The notes beneath the pieces are model-generated. The model saw only the letters and a list, made by a program, of their open reading frames with translations, was not told the origin of the DNA and searched no databases. DNA of 56,405 nucleotides from Planctomycetales bacterium. Its GTDB lineage: Bacteria > Planctomycetota > Phycisphaerae > SM23-33. Of this stretch, positions 1 to 8,332 are shown one piece after another. The DNA lies in contig JAUWNJ010000019.1 in NCBI GenBank assembly GCA_030612725.1, positions 1 to 56,405 of the forward strand. The letters run 5' to 3'. Positions within the stretch are counted from its first letter, which is position 1, and each line of letters begins with the position of its first letter. Made by a program: the position numbers and the translations under genes.

Positions 1-22
1 CCGAGATCGAAACTGTTTCGAT

Positions 23-1102
23 CTATTTGCGGCGGCGGATCAGCGCCAATGCGCCAAGACCCAGCAGCGTCATCGTCATCGGCTCGGGAACAGTCCCTTC
101 GCCGCTGCCACCGGTGCCGTAGTTGCCGGCAAGGATGCCCAGGTCGGCTACGTCAACGTTTCCGTCGCCGCTGAAGTCGCCGGTGCCCCAGCAGGCCAAG
201 CCGGTGTCGGTGCCGTAGTTACCGGCAAGAACGCCCAGGTCGCCTACATCAACAGCGCCGCCTTTGTCGGCGTCGCCGCCGAGGCTCGGTGTGAAGGAAA
301 TCACCAGCGTCTGGCGGACATCGTAGCCGTTCTGACCGCCGAAGATCTCTCCACCGCCAGAGTCTGATATCATAAGAAATCCCTGACGCGAAGCGAGGCA
401 GTCGGCCCAGTTTTGAGTCATGTTCTCCATCGTCCAGGTCTCGGCATACATGCCGCTGCCGCCGTACCAGTAATCGACCGTCGATTCGGCAGCGCCGACG
501 ATATCCCAGAGGCTGTCGCCGGCATTGTTCCACGGAATGTCGGTCTCGGGGTCCGCCGTGTCGATCAAGGAATTACGGGCCTCCCAGCCGCAGCCGTACA
601 TCCAACCGCTGTCGGGATCGTGATCGTCGGGTCCGTTGATGCCCCAGTGCCCGAGGTCGTCCGGGTCCAGAACCTGACGGACGCCTATGTTTATCATGTC
701 AGCGCCGTAATTGGTTCTCCACAAGGTAAGTTCGGCGCTGTTGATTACGGCGCCGTGGGGGACCTGACCGACATAGGATCCTTCGTACGTGCTCGTGTCC
801 GCCCCAAACATCTCACTGAACTCAAGCATAGGCGCATACGTCCTTCCATTTGCCGGCACCATGCCATAACTATTGTATTGGTCGGTGTGCTGTCTGGGTG
901 CCCGCCAGTAGGTGTAGTCGGGCCCGTACATGCTATACTGAATCAGATAGCTGTAATTGCTTATGGTCGGGTCCGGTGTTCCGGGGTCGTAGTCGGGCCC
1001 TACATGCTGATCCCTGAACGTAACGGTTGTTTGGGCCAGTGCCGGGCTGACGATCAGCCCCGCCAACACCAGGCCCATGATTAGAATTGTTGCTCTTGAC
1101 AT
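23..1102 (-). CDS. Secreted PEP-CTERM protein with dockerin-like repeat pair
   Basis: This 359-residue protein of unknown function opens with a signal peptide (about residues 1-23, ending in PALAQ). The start has a good Shine-Dalgarno site (AAGGAG). Near the C terminus lie two calcium-loop-like repeats, GDADKGGAVDVGDLGVLAGN and GDFSGDGNVDVADLGILAGN, each followed by YGT and resembling dockerin type I units. The protein ends with VPEP, a hydrophobic helix and RRRK, the PEP-CTERM tail recognised by exosortase. It is therefore probably exported and either sorted to the cell surface or released. The central 250 residues match no family I can name. No exosortase gene is in the window. The next PEP-CTERM gene lies upstream on the same strand, with an inverted repeat between them. 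Confidence 0.85.
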   Translation of the reverse strand: MSRATILIMGLVLAGLIVSPALAQTTVTFRDQHVGPDYDPGTPDPTISNYSYLIQYSMYGPDYTYWRAPRQHTDQYNSYGMVPANGRTYAPMLEFSEMFGADTSTYEGSYVGQVPHGAVINSAELTLWRTNYGADMINIGVRQVLDPDDLGHWGINGPDDHDPDSGWMYGCGWEARNSLIDTADPETDIPWNNAGDSLWDIVGAAESTVDYWYGGSGMYAETWTMENMTQNWADCLASRQGFLMISDSGGGEIFGGQNGYDVRQTLVISFTPSLGGDADKGGAVDVGDLGVLAGNYGTDTGLACWGTGDFSGDGNVDVADLGILAGNYGTGGSGEGTVPEPMTMTLLGLGALALIRRRK

Positions 1103-1178
1103 GATATTTTCTCCTTTTCTTCTTGCCTTACTCTTTTCAGCGACATTCTTTCCAATGGACCGCCCATTGGGCGCCGCT

Positions 1179-1222
1179 GCTGTTGTGAGCCTTTGCTGCG
1201 ATCAGCAAAGGCTCACAACAGC
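1179..1222. repeat. Perfect 20-bp inverted repeat between two PEP-CTERM genes
   Basis: Arms 1179-1198 and 1203-1222 are exact reverse complements (GCTGTTGTGAGCCTTTGCTG) around the loop CGAT. It sits after the 1280-2068 gene and before the 23-1102 gene in the direction of transcription. No T-run follows on the minus strand, so it is not a textbook intrinsic terminator. It may instead stabilise the upstream mRNA or act as a repeat element. Confidence 0.8.
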
Positions 1223-1279
1223 GAGAGTACGTAAATGTACAGAAAACATTTTACACTACCTTCGACTGACCGGTTTTAA

Positions 1280-2068
1280 TCAATGTTGCTTTCGTCGTCC
1301 GACCAGGCCGAACAGGCCCACGCTCAGCAGCGCCAGCGTCGCCGGTTCGGGAACGGTGGTCATCGTGTAGTCGTCAACGTAAAAGTGCCAACCGTCAATG
1401 TTGTGATACGCCGACGATATGCCAATCGTGCCGACTCTCACAGGAACGGACGTGTTCTCAATGTCGTACGTTCCCTGGAGAATCTCGTCCACATAGACCC
1501 TGGCCTTTCCGGTGGTCAGATTGTGATCAACCACCAGATGGTGCCAGGCGTCGGCGGCTACCGGCATGGCGTAATCATCAACCGATACGCCTCCCAGGCC
1601 GCTGAGGGTCATATTGACCTTACCGTTACCGTCATAAAGAGCGTCGCCCGCCTTTATTAACCATCGCCCGCCGACCGCAGCGGGGCCGCCGAAGGACTCG
1701 TTGCCATTGTTGAACTGGAAGTCAATGTTCCGGTTGGTCTTGTTCTCTCCCGATGGTCCCTGCAGGCCTGACGGGAAGTACAAGTATGAAGAAGTGGTGT
1801 ACTGATTGTTGGCGGCGATGAGGGTTTCATCGTCGCTGCTGATATATCCGCCGGGATAGCAAGTTTCCCCTATCGCACCATACAACTTCATGGAACGGGC
1901 GCCGACGGCAGCGGTGTCGGTACTGCTCTCCGGCAGGTTGCCGGCATAATATGTAAAATCCCCCCGCGTGCCGTCCTCGAAATTCGCTTCGAAAACGACA
2001 TCCGCCCGCGCCGGTCCCGCCAGCATCAGCACACCGACAGCCAAACTAATCAACAGTGTCTTGCTCAT
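1280..2068 (-). CDS. Secreted PEP-CTERM protein, LamG-like jelly-roll
   Basis: The protein has 262 residues. The signal peptide is about residues 1-22, ending GPARA before DVVFEANFE. The body reads like a concanavalin/LamG-type jelly roll: it has DVVFEANFEDGTRGDF near the start, a WHHLVVDHNLTTGKARVYVD segment near residue 190, and a late WHFYVDDYT strand. It ends with TTVPEPATLALLSVGLFGLV and GRRKQH, a clear PEP-CTERM tail. The start at 2068 follows an AGGAGAG Shine-Dalgarno site. The fold suggests carbohydrate or surface binding, but that is an inference; no catalytic site was recognised. Confidence 0.83.
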   Translation of the reverse strand: MSKTLLISLAVGVLMLAGPARADVVFEANFEDGTRGDFTYYAGNLPESSTDTAAVGARSMKLYGAIGETCYPGGYISSDDETLIAANNQYTTSSYLYFPSGLQGPSGENKTNRNIDFQFNNGNESFGGPAAVGGRWLIKAGDALYDGNGKVNMTLSGLGGVSVDDYAMPVAADAWHHLVVDHNLTTGKARVYVDEILQGTYDIENTSVPVRVGTIGISSAYHNIDGWHFYVDDYTMTTVPEPATLALLSVGLFGLVGRRKQH

Positions 2069-2290
2069 TCTGCCTCTCCTTTTGTTAAAAGACTCTTTCT
2101 CCGAAAAACCAACCTCCGATATGATGATTTCTACTCACATCCTCTACATTCCGTATTGTATTTTATATTCGTATTGTGTCAAGACCGTTTTGCGGTTAGA
2201 TTATTATGGATTTGCGGCGGCATCGGTTTCGGGTCTGTCGTGAAAAACGGGCCTGGTCGCCGCCGGTAAGTATGTCGAAGGAGACAGTGG

Positions 2291-3475
2291 ATGAAGGAGA
2301 TGAAAAACATCGCGTTGGACGTCCCGCAGGATCGTCATTATGGTCGGCAGGTCTGCCGGGGGGTCCACCGTTACGCCCGGCCTCACCGGCCTTGGCTGTT
2401 CATTAACCTGCAATCCCGCGATGAGGACAAAACTAAGTGGCTGCGGCACGCGGACACCATCGGGCTGATCTCGATGCAGCATCCGCAGACTTACACTGCC
2501 ACCGCTCGGCGTTATGGTCTGTCGGCGGTGGGCGTTGGGGTGTGGGCGCCGGGCGGCGAGTTTGCCGGCCTGCCGTACGTCGATGTTGACCCGAAGGCGA
2601 CAGGCGAAATGGCCGCCGAGTATTTCATCGGACGCGGCTTTCGTAATTTTGCGATGATCACATCGGACAAGTCCTTTCATCCCGCACATCGCGGTGAGGC
2701 GTTCGTCGAGGCGCTTCGGAGACGAAAACTCGCCTGCGACGTGTTCGACCATAAAAAGAAATACCCGAATTGCGACGAGCCGTTACCGGCCGTTGTCAAT
2801 ACCGGCGACCGCGCGCGGGCATGCCGCTGGCTGGCGAGTCTTCCCAAGCCGCTGGCGGTGTTCTGCACCGACGACGCCATGGGGCTGATGGTCTGCGGAG
2901 CGTGCCGGCGGATTGACATCCACGTCCCGGAGGAGGTGGCGGTCCTCGCCTGCGACAACGACGACCTGCTCTGCGGTATGGCCTATCCGCACCTCTCCAG
3001 TATCGCCGTTCCCGCCGAGCAGATCGGTTTCGAGGCCGCCAAACTGCTGGACAAACTGCTTCACAAGTCCAAGGCCCCCAAACACCCCATCCTCCTGCCT
3101 CCGGTGGGGGTAGTAACGCGGCAATCGACCGACGTAATGGCTTGCGACGACCTTTATGTCGTCGAAGCATTGCGCTTCATTCGAGAGAACGCCCACAGGG
3201 GTATTCGCGTCGAAAACGTAATGTCCGAGGTGCATCTGTCGCGCCGGCCGCTGGAACGCCGGTTCAAAAAAGCCATCGGAAGAAACCCGTTCGAGGAGAT
3301 CCGGCGGATACAGGTCGAAAAAGCCAGGATGCTCCTGGCCCAGACCGACATGACGCTCGAAACAATTGCGCCTGAATGTGGATTCGGCGGCGTTACGCTT
3401 ATGATCCCCGCCTTCAGGAAAGCCACCGGAATGACGCCCGGCGCTTACCGCAGACAGTTCCGCACCCGGAGGTGA
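2291..3475 (+). CDS. XylR-like LacI/AraC hybrid transcriptional regulator
   Basis: This 394-residue regulator has a periplasmic-binding-protein-like sensor domain (about residues 5-280) and a C-terminal AraC-type helix-turn-helix (about 290-392). The sensor starts KNIALDVPQDRHYGRQVCRG, as in XylR-type proteins that bind sugars. The DNA-binding part contains LSRRPLERRFKKAIGRNPFE and, further on, ARMLLAQTDMTLETIAPECGF. The start at 2291 is preceded by GAAGGAG nine bases upstream. In E. coli XylR this architecture activates xylose genes. Here the neighbours are an aldo/keto reductase and a putative glycosidase, so it probably controls local carbohydrate genes. The ligand is not known. Confidence 0.87.
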   Translation: MKEMKNIALDVPQDRHYGRQVCRGVHRYARPHRPWLFINLQSRDEDKTKWLRHADTIGLISMQHPQTYTATARRYGLSAVGVGVWAPGGEFAGLPYVDVDPKATGEMAAEYFIGRGFRNFAMITSDKSFHPAHRGEAFVEALRRRKLACDVFDHKKKYPNCDEPLPAVVNTGDRARACRWLASLPKPLAVFCTDDAMGLMVCGACRRIDIHVPEEVAVLACDNDDLLCGMAYPHLSSIAVPAEQIGFEAAKLLDKLLHKSKAPKHPILLPPVGVVTRQSTDVMACDDLYVVEALRFIRENAHRGIRVENVMSEVHLSRRPLERRFKKAIGRNPFEEIRRIQVEKARMLLAQTDMTLETIAPECGFGGVTLMIPAFRKATGMTPGAYRRQFRTRR

Positions 3476-3482
3476 ACCGTCC

Positions 3483-3500
3483 CATTGCGGATTGCGGAAT
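3483..3500. repeat. Short heptamer repeat ATTGCGG x2
   Basis: Two tandem copies of ATTGCGG, plus a partial third, lie a few bases after the regulator's stop codon. On the other strand this is ATCCGCA/CCGCAAT, the same heptamer that is repeated at the end of proS (17753-17782). The rest of the 3476-3681 gap shows no gene. Confidence 0.6.
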
Positions 3501-3681
3501 TCATGCACTCGCGACATCATGGAATCCGAAATGGGCGCTAAACGGGTACTAACTCTTCAAGAACCATGTTGCCATACAAGGCCGGAAAATCAGGTCGCTC
3601 ACGTTCGCACGCCCTTTATGGAATAGTCTTGGAGTTTCAGCCGGATGTGGGGATAATACCCGAAAGAAAGGAATAATAAAA

Positions 3682-4614
3682 ATGAACAATCGCATCAAAC
3701 TGGGACGCAGCGGGCTTGAGGTATCACCGATCTGTTATGGTTCGTGGCAACTGTCGCCGAAATACTGGGGCGACGTACCGACCGCCCAGGTCGTCGAAGC
3801 CGCACGGCGTGCATTCGAGGTGGGCGTCAATTTCTACGACACCGCCGACGCCTACGGCGACGGGCTGTCCGAACAGGTCATGGGCGAAGCCCTGGCGCCT
3901 CTTCCGAGAGACCAGATCGTCCTGGCGACAAAACTGTACTGGCATTTCTACGATGACGGACGCCGACACCCCGACCTGTCGGGCAAGTACGTCATCGAAG
4001 AATGTGAGAACTCGCTCCGCCGCTTAAAGATGGACTACATCGACCTGTACCAACTCCACTCCTTCGACCCGCTCACGCCGCTGACTGAAACGACCGAAGC
4101 CATGGAGAAACTTCGCAAGTCCGGCAAGATCCGCCGCTACGGCGTCAGCAACTTTACCGTCGAGCAGATGCGCCTTGCCGGGCGGTCCGGCGAATATACT
4201 ACAGCCCAACCACGCTACAGCCTGCTGGACCGCGGTATAGAGAACGACCTGCTACCGTACTGCGCGACCGAGGATATTGGCGTGCTGGTGTTCAGCCCGC
4301 TTTCCCACGGCCTGCTGACGGGAAAATACGACGGCACGGAGACATTCACCGACTTTCGTGCCGACAATCACCGCTTCAGCGGTCAGAAGTTTAAGGATCT
4401 CGCCGCGGCGGTGCGGTCCCTGGCTCCCATCGCCGAAAAATATGATATGTCAATCGTCCAACTGGTCTTGGCTGCAACTTTGGCGAATCCGTATATAGAC
4501 TGCGCAATCGTCGGAATCAAGACCGCCGCCCATATTGAAGAGGCCGCCGGCGCGATGGGAAAAACCATCGACCGCGAAGATTACTTCGCCATCAGAAACG
4601 CGATTAAAGAATAG
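3682..4614 (+). CDS. Aldo/keto reductase
   Basis: This is a 310-residue member of the aldo/keto reductase superfamily, NAD(P)H-dependent TIM barrels that reduce aldehydes, ketones or sugars. The catalytic tetrad is visible: D53 and Y58 in NFYDTADAYGDG, K84 in VLATKLYW, and H126 in YQLHSFDP. The phosphate-binding end is represented by AIVGIKTAAHIEEA near residue 275. Length and motifs are normal. The start has an AAGGAA site. It lies 206 bases after the XylR-like regulator on the same strand and may be one of its targets. The physiological substrate cannot be told from sequence; related proteins often act on sugar or aldose derivatives. Confidence 0.9.
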   Translation: MNNRIKLGRSGLEVSPICYGSWQLSPKYWGDVPTAQVVEAARRAFEVGVNFYDTADAYGDGLSEQVMGEALAPLPRDQIVLATKLYWHFYDDGRRHPDLSGKYVIEECENSLRRLKMDYIDLYQLHSFDPLTPLTETTEAMEKLRKSGKIRRYGVSNFTVEQMRLAGRSGEYTTAQPRYSLLDRGIENDLLPYCATEDIGVLVFSPLSHGLLTGKYDGTETFTDFRADNHRFSGQKFKDLAAAVRSLAPIAEKYDMSIVQLVLAATLANPYIDCAIVGIKTAAHIEEAAGAMGKTIDREDYFAIRNAIKE

Positions 4615-4619
4615 CAGGC

Positions 4620-4648
4620 TTGTTGAAACCGAAATAATCGGGTAAAAT
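4620..4648 (+). promoter_or_regulatory. Sigma70-type promoter, copy 1 of duplicated unit
   Basis: The -35 element is TTGTTG (4620-4625) and the -10 element is TAAAAT (4643-4648), with a 17-bp spacer. Only seven bases separate the -10 box from the ATG at 4656, so the predicted transcript starts at or next to the start codon and would be leaderless. No Shine-Dalgarno site is present. The same layout recurs at 7134-7162. Confidence 0.65.
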
Positions 4649-4655
4649 TAATAAC

Positions 4656-4880
4656 ATGCAATTGTCAGTTTCACATGATCGCCGCGATGAAAGTCCCGAG
4701 GCCAAGGCACGGTGGTTTCAATCCCTGCCCGTCTCCGAGCGCATGGAGATTTTTTGCTCTTTTACTGATTTGGTCTTGTCGCTGAATCCTGCCCTTGCGG
4801 AGAAGAAAAATGCTCAACCGCCTGCGGGACGTGTTCGCGTGCTGCGATTGAATGAAGGCGACAAAACCAAAGATGTCTGA
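4656..4880 (+). CDS. Small conserved protein, copy 1, probably leaderless
   Basis: This 74-residue protein of unknown function is predicted to be soluble and mostly helical. The core is SPEAKARWFQSLPVSERMEI followed by FCSFTDLVLSLNP. A near-copy of its first 60 residues is encoded at 7173-7352. The two DNA copies differ mainly at third codon positions while the protein core is almost unchanged, which argues that both are translated and selected. It has no signal peptide or membrane segment. The size and the helical character would fit an antitoxin-like or regulatory peptide, but nothing in the sequence proves that, and no partner toxin was recognised beside it. Confidence 0.72.
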   Translation: MQLSVSHDRRDESPEAKARWFQSLPVSERMEIFCSFTDLVLSLNPALAEKKNAQPPAGRVRVLRLNEGDKTKDV

Positions 4881-5029
4881 GTGTGGGGATAGTTCTTGAA
4901 TTGGCGGGACTGAATTCCCTGCCTGCGACTGCCGGAAGCACGGACCCGCCGCTATCGGCTGCGAGGGGAAACAATCACGAGATGGTTTCTTCGTAACAAA
5001 CCCAAAAAACCAGAAGGAGTTACCTGAAA

Positions 5030-7108
5030 ATGCCAAGCCGGACAATCACGCGAATCGCGTTTTTGCAGGAGTATTCCAATCGCCCGCTGACGCTGAAGAA
5101 AATCATCCCGGAAGTCGCCGCCAAGGGTTACACAGCCGCTGCCTTCGCCGCACGCATCGGACGGGAAGAACTCTTCGCGGAACTGTCCGAAGAGGCGGAA
5201 CGCTTCGGCCTCGAAGCAATGGCCTTTACCGGCTTTATGAAATACCAGGAAGCGTACCTCAAGGACCACCCTGACCAGCGAATGATCCTCAATACCGATG
5301 AGGGGGCAACAGATCAGGACAAGTTGGACATCAACTGGGGCTGTCCGTTTAACCCCGCCTTCCAGCAGCGGCACCTGGGCTTCCTGCGAACGCTCGGCGG
5401 GATGCCGAACCTGACCGAGGTCTGGATTAACGACGAGGCGCTTCTGGGAATCCACGCCGACCAGTTGGGCTGTTACTGTCCGGTTTGCCGCGAGGACTGG
5501 CGGGCCGAATTCGGCGGCGAGATTCCCAGGCCGCCTTTTGCGGACGCCGAGACAAAAAGGCAATTCATTCTCTGGCGAATCCGCCGCTGGAACGACGTGC
5601 ACGCCATGATGAAATCGGCGCTGAACGAGCACCACCACGTTCGGGCGGTCCACTTGACCACCCCGTCGTGCTGCACCACTATTAATCCGTGGGTTACTGC
5701 GGTTGATCTGGCGTCGATGGTCGAGGGGATAGACGGGATAATGACCGATCCGTACTACACCTTCCACGAAATAGACTTTCGCCCGCAGGAGGTCTATCTC
5801 AGCGAATGTTGCAGGATTCTTCGGGGTCTCTGCGGGTCTGGAAAAAAGGCGGAAATCTGCGCCCAGGGATTCTCCATGGCAACTTTTAATCGCCCGCTGG
5901 ACGAGCGCGACGGATGGTGGGCGGGGATCGTCCCGGCGGCGCTGGGGCTGGACGCCGTTACCGCTTTTACCTATCTGCTCCAGAAAATCTCGCCAATGCA
6001 GGAAACCTACGAGAAGTCGTTCAGCCTGGACGAATACTTCAGCCGGACCGCACCGACCGATTTCGTCGGTATCGTCAACAGCCTTGAGACACAGTGTTTC
6101 GACGCGGACAGCGACAGCGGGACGGACTCGTGGCTTTGGTCCCGGATGTTCACGCTCGGCGAGGTCGCCAGGCACAACGCACTCCCCTACGGCTACGTAC
6201 CCTCGTCGCGGCTGACGGAAGATGACATCCGCCGCTTTCCCGTCGTCATCCTTCCGAACGTTTCCTGCATGAGCGTCGCGGCGCGAGATTCGCTGCGCGA
6301 TTACGTCCGCTCCGGCGGCGTACTGGTCGCCTGCGGCGAGACAGCCACACGCGATGAAACAGGCAAACCGCTCGACGATACCTTTCTTCAGGACATTTTC
6401 GGCGTCAAATCACTGACGCCGCTGGAAAGTTCGGCGCAGTTCGCTCCGGTCGGAGACCATCCCGCCTTTGCCGACCTGCCCTGGCCTGACGAGACCACCG
6501 CGGCGTATTGGGGCGGTGTCTTTGAACCGGCGATGGGACTGGATCACGTCGTCAAAGTCGATCCCAGCGACGAGGCGGAAATCATCGCAGCCTTCGCCGA
6601 AGACAGTTCAGCCGCCAATCACCCCGCCGTTATGACCCATTCGCTCGGCGAGGGAACGGCGATATTCCTGGCCGGTATTCCGACGCGGAACTACTACCGC
6701 CCCGAGTTTCGAGTGGCGGTCCTGAACCTCGCCGGACGCGCCCTGGGCCGGCTTATCCTCGATACCGCCGAGGATAAATTGCCAATCCGGGTCAAGGGTT
6801 TCCCGCCCGTCGTCCCCATGAACCTGATAAGACCCATCGACCCGCGACTGATGCCGACCGCCGAATTCATGCCCTGCGTCGGCGAGGACCTCTACCTTGC
6901 CGTCGTTACTTCCTACTTCAAGGAACCCATGGAGTTCCAAATCGAGGCCAGACTGCCGGCAGGGAAGAAATGTGTGAAAATCCAAGAACTCATAGACGAC
7001 AGACCCGTTGAAGATTTCAGAAAATCCGGTAATCGTATTGAAATTGACGTAAATTTCTCTTTCGACGATTGCGTCAGGGTTTTCGCATTCTTCCTGGGAG
7101 ATTCCTGA
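5030..7108 (+). CDS. Putative GH42-like glycoside hydrolase
   Basis: The protein has 692 residues and no signal peptide, so it is probably cytoplasmic. The N-terminal half looks like a glycosidase TIM barrel; LTEVWINDEALLG near residue 130 carries an acidic pair suited to a catalytic acid, and is followed by the cysteine motif CYCPVC. Residues of about 370-560 resemble the beta-galactosidase trimerisation domain of GH42, with FPVVILPNVSCMSVAARDSL and YVRSGGVLVACGETATRDET. A small beta domain ends the protein. An AGAAGGAG site precedes the ATG. A distant relative is encoded at 20012-22012. It is best called a putative beta-galactosidase-like enzyme. The exact family and substrate are uncertain. 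Confidence 0.68.
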   Translation: MPSRTITRIAFLQEYSNRPLTLKKIIPEVAAKGYTAAAFAARIGREELFAELSEEAERFGLEAMAFTGFMKYQEAYLKDHPDQRMILNTDEGATDQDKLDINWGCPFNPAFQQRHLGFLRTLGGMPNLTEVWINDEALLGIHADQLGCYCPVCREDWRAEFGGEIPRPPFADAETKRQFILWRIRRWNDVHAMMKSALNEHHHVRAVHLTTPSCCTTINPWVTAVDLASMVEGIDGIMTDPYYTFHEIDFRPQEVYLSECCRILRGLCGSGKKAEICAQGFSMATFNRPLDERDGWWAGIVPAALGLDAVTAFTYLLQKISPMQETYEKSFSLDEYFSRTAPTDFVGIVNSLETQCFDADSDSGTDSWLWSRMFTLGEVARHNALPYGYVPSSRLTEDDIRRFPVVILPNVSCMSVAARDSLRDYVRSGGVLVACGETATRDETGKPLDDTFLQDIFGVKSLTPLESSAQFAPVGDHPAFADLPWPDETTAAYWGGVFEPAMGLDHVVKVDPSDEAEIIAAFAEDSSAANHPAVMTHSLGEGTAIFLAGIPTRNYYRPEFRVAVLNLAGRALGRLILDTAEDKLPIRVKGFPPVVPMNLIRPIDPRLMPTAEFMPCVGEDLYLAVVTSYFKEPMEFQIEARLPAGKKCVKIQELIDDRPVEDFRKSGNRIEIDVNFSFDDCVRVFAFFLGDS

Positions 7109-7133
7109 CAAAATACTATCTGGCGAAACGGGC

Positions 7134-7162
7134 TTGTTGAAACCGGGGTAATCGGATATAAT
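7134..7162 (+). promoter_or_regulatory. Sigma70-type promoter, copy 2 of duplicated unit
   Basis: TTGTTG (7134-7139), a 17-bp spacer and a consensus TATAAT (7157-7162) lie just after the glycosidase stop codon. Ten bases (three TGT/TTG-like triplets) separate the -10 box from the GTG at 7173, again leaving almost no 5' leader. The spacer is closely similar to the copy at 4620-4648. Confidence 0.68.
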
Positions 7163-7172
7163 TGTTGTTGTT

Positions 7173-7364
7173 GTGCAGTTGTCAATTTCACACGATCACC
7201 GCGATGAAAGCCCCGATGCCAAGGCGCGATGGTTTCAATCTCTGCCTGTCTCCGAACGTATGGAGATTTTTTGTTCTTTTACCGATCTGGCTTTGTCGCT
7301 GAATCCAGCAATGATGGAGAAGAAAGATACTAAGCCGGTTTCAGGAAGTGTTCGCAGCGAGAAC
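7173..7364 (+). CDS. Small conserved protein, copy 2, in frame with the pseudopilin
   Basis: A GTG codon opens a second copy of the 74-residue protein of 4656-4880. Residues 1-60 (for example AKARWFQSLPVSERMEIFCS) are nearly identical. The original stop codon is missing: after SGSVRSEN the frame runs straight into the pseudopilin that starts at 7365. The segment could thus be made as an N-terminal extension of the pseudopilin, or be a copy whose 3' end was lost by fusion. The end given here is the junction, not a stop codon. There is no Shine-Dalgarno site, matching the leaderless promoter just upstream. Confidence 0.55.
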
Positions 7365-8162
7365 ATGATGATGAAACGAACGAAAGGCTTTACGCTGGTG
7401 GAATTGCTTGTGGTGGTGGCGATTATCGCGCTGCTGGTTTCGATCCTCCTGCCTTCGCTGGGCAAGGCCAAGGAGCAGGCCAAGATGGTCATGTGCCTGT
7501 CGAACCTCAAGGGTCTCGGCCTGGGCTTCGGTATGTACACCCACGAGAACAACGATTGGTATCCCCAGAGTTGCGGCGCCGGGGGGTACTCCGGCCCCGA
7601 CTCGCCTTCGTGGGATTTCGTTACGTTGTCCTATTACGGAAATCGCAGGATGCTCCACTGTCCCTCCGACCCGCCCAACGGCGTTCCGGGCATCTTCTGT
7701 AGTCGCGAGACATTATGGAACGACTACCGCGGGGACGATCACTACACCGTAGGCGGCGGAACGCCGGAAAAAGACCGCCGCTACGCCCGTTCCTATGCGA
7801 TGAACCTCAATATATGCGGGCAGGGTCCGTCGTGGTGGGACCCGACCTGGCCAAGGATGGTCCACAAGACATCATACGTTACAAGCCCCGCCGACACTAT
7901 CCTGCTGAGCGAGTGCTGGTACTGGAGTTATAGTATCGGCGGTCTCATTACTCCGAACATCTACAACGATTACGCCGGCTCCCACACCGGCGCAGGCACC
8001 TCCAACTATTCGTCGGGGCGCTACCGGGGACCAACCGACGACGTACACCGAAACAACGATGCAGCCAACTATCTCTTCTGCGACATGCACGTGGCAACGC
8101 TCTCGGTGAACGACCCGAAGCTCATCGAACCGGACGACTACTACTTCAAGATAGGCAAGTAA
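7365..8162 (+). CDS. Type II secretion-like pseudopilin (H-X9-DG family)
   Basis: The protein has 265 residues from the internal ATG at 7365. A short basic leader, MMMKRTKG, is followed by FTLVELLVVVAIIALLVSIL, the classic prepilin cleavage and transmembrane signature (cut between G and F). The body carries pairs of cysteines and ends with a variant of the H-X9-DG motif: HRNNDAANYLFCDMHVATLS, with DM in place of DG. Such proteins are abundant in planctomycetes; their role is unclear, though the leader ties them to the prepilin peptidase pathway. The same frame extends upstream into the small-protein copy at 7173. The longer form would bury the leader about 65 residues in, so 7365 (or 7368/7371) is favoured. 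Confidence 0.82.
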   Translation: MMMKRTKGFTLVELLVVVAIIALLVSILLPSLGKAKEQAKMVMCLSNLKGLGLGFGMYTHENNDWYPQSCGAGGYSGPDSPSWDFVTLSYYGNRRMLHCPSDPPNGVPGIFCSRETLWNDYRGDDHYTVGGGTPEKDRRYARSYAMNLNICGQGPSWWDPTWPRMVHKTSYVTSPADTILLSECWYWSYSIGGLITPNIYNDYAGSHTGAGTSNYSSGRYRGPTDDVHRNNDAANYLFCDMHVATLSVNDPKLIEPDDYYFKIGK

Positions 8163-8332
8163 GCAAACCGGAATCCACGTCCTTGCAGGCAATCCATTCA
8201 GCCGGTATCACCGGTTCCCCATAAGTGGCGGTTATCTCCTCGGCGGGATAGAATAATGAGGACTGGTGATGAAAGTAGTTATCCGGGTGCTGATAGCGGT
8301 GATGCTGACAGGGATACGCACATTTGCAGGGA

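Noticed and set aside
413-1084. Long plus-strand ORF opposite the first PEP-CTERM gene
   Set aside because: Mirror of a GC-rich coding strand; the minus-strand protein has a signal peptide, a dockerin-like repeat and a PEP-CTERM tail.
2069-2290. Possible promoter or small gene before the XylR-like regulator
   Set aside because: AT-rich, with no convincing -35/-10 pair or ORF; nothing firm to report.
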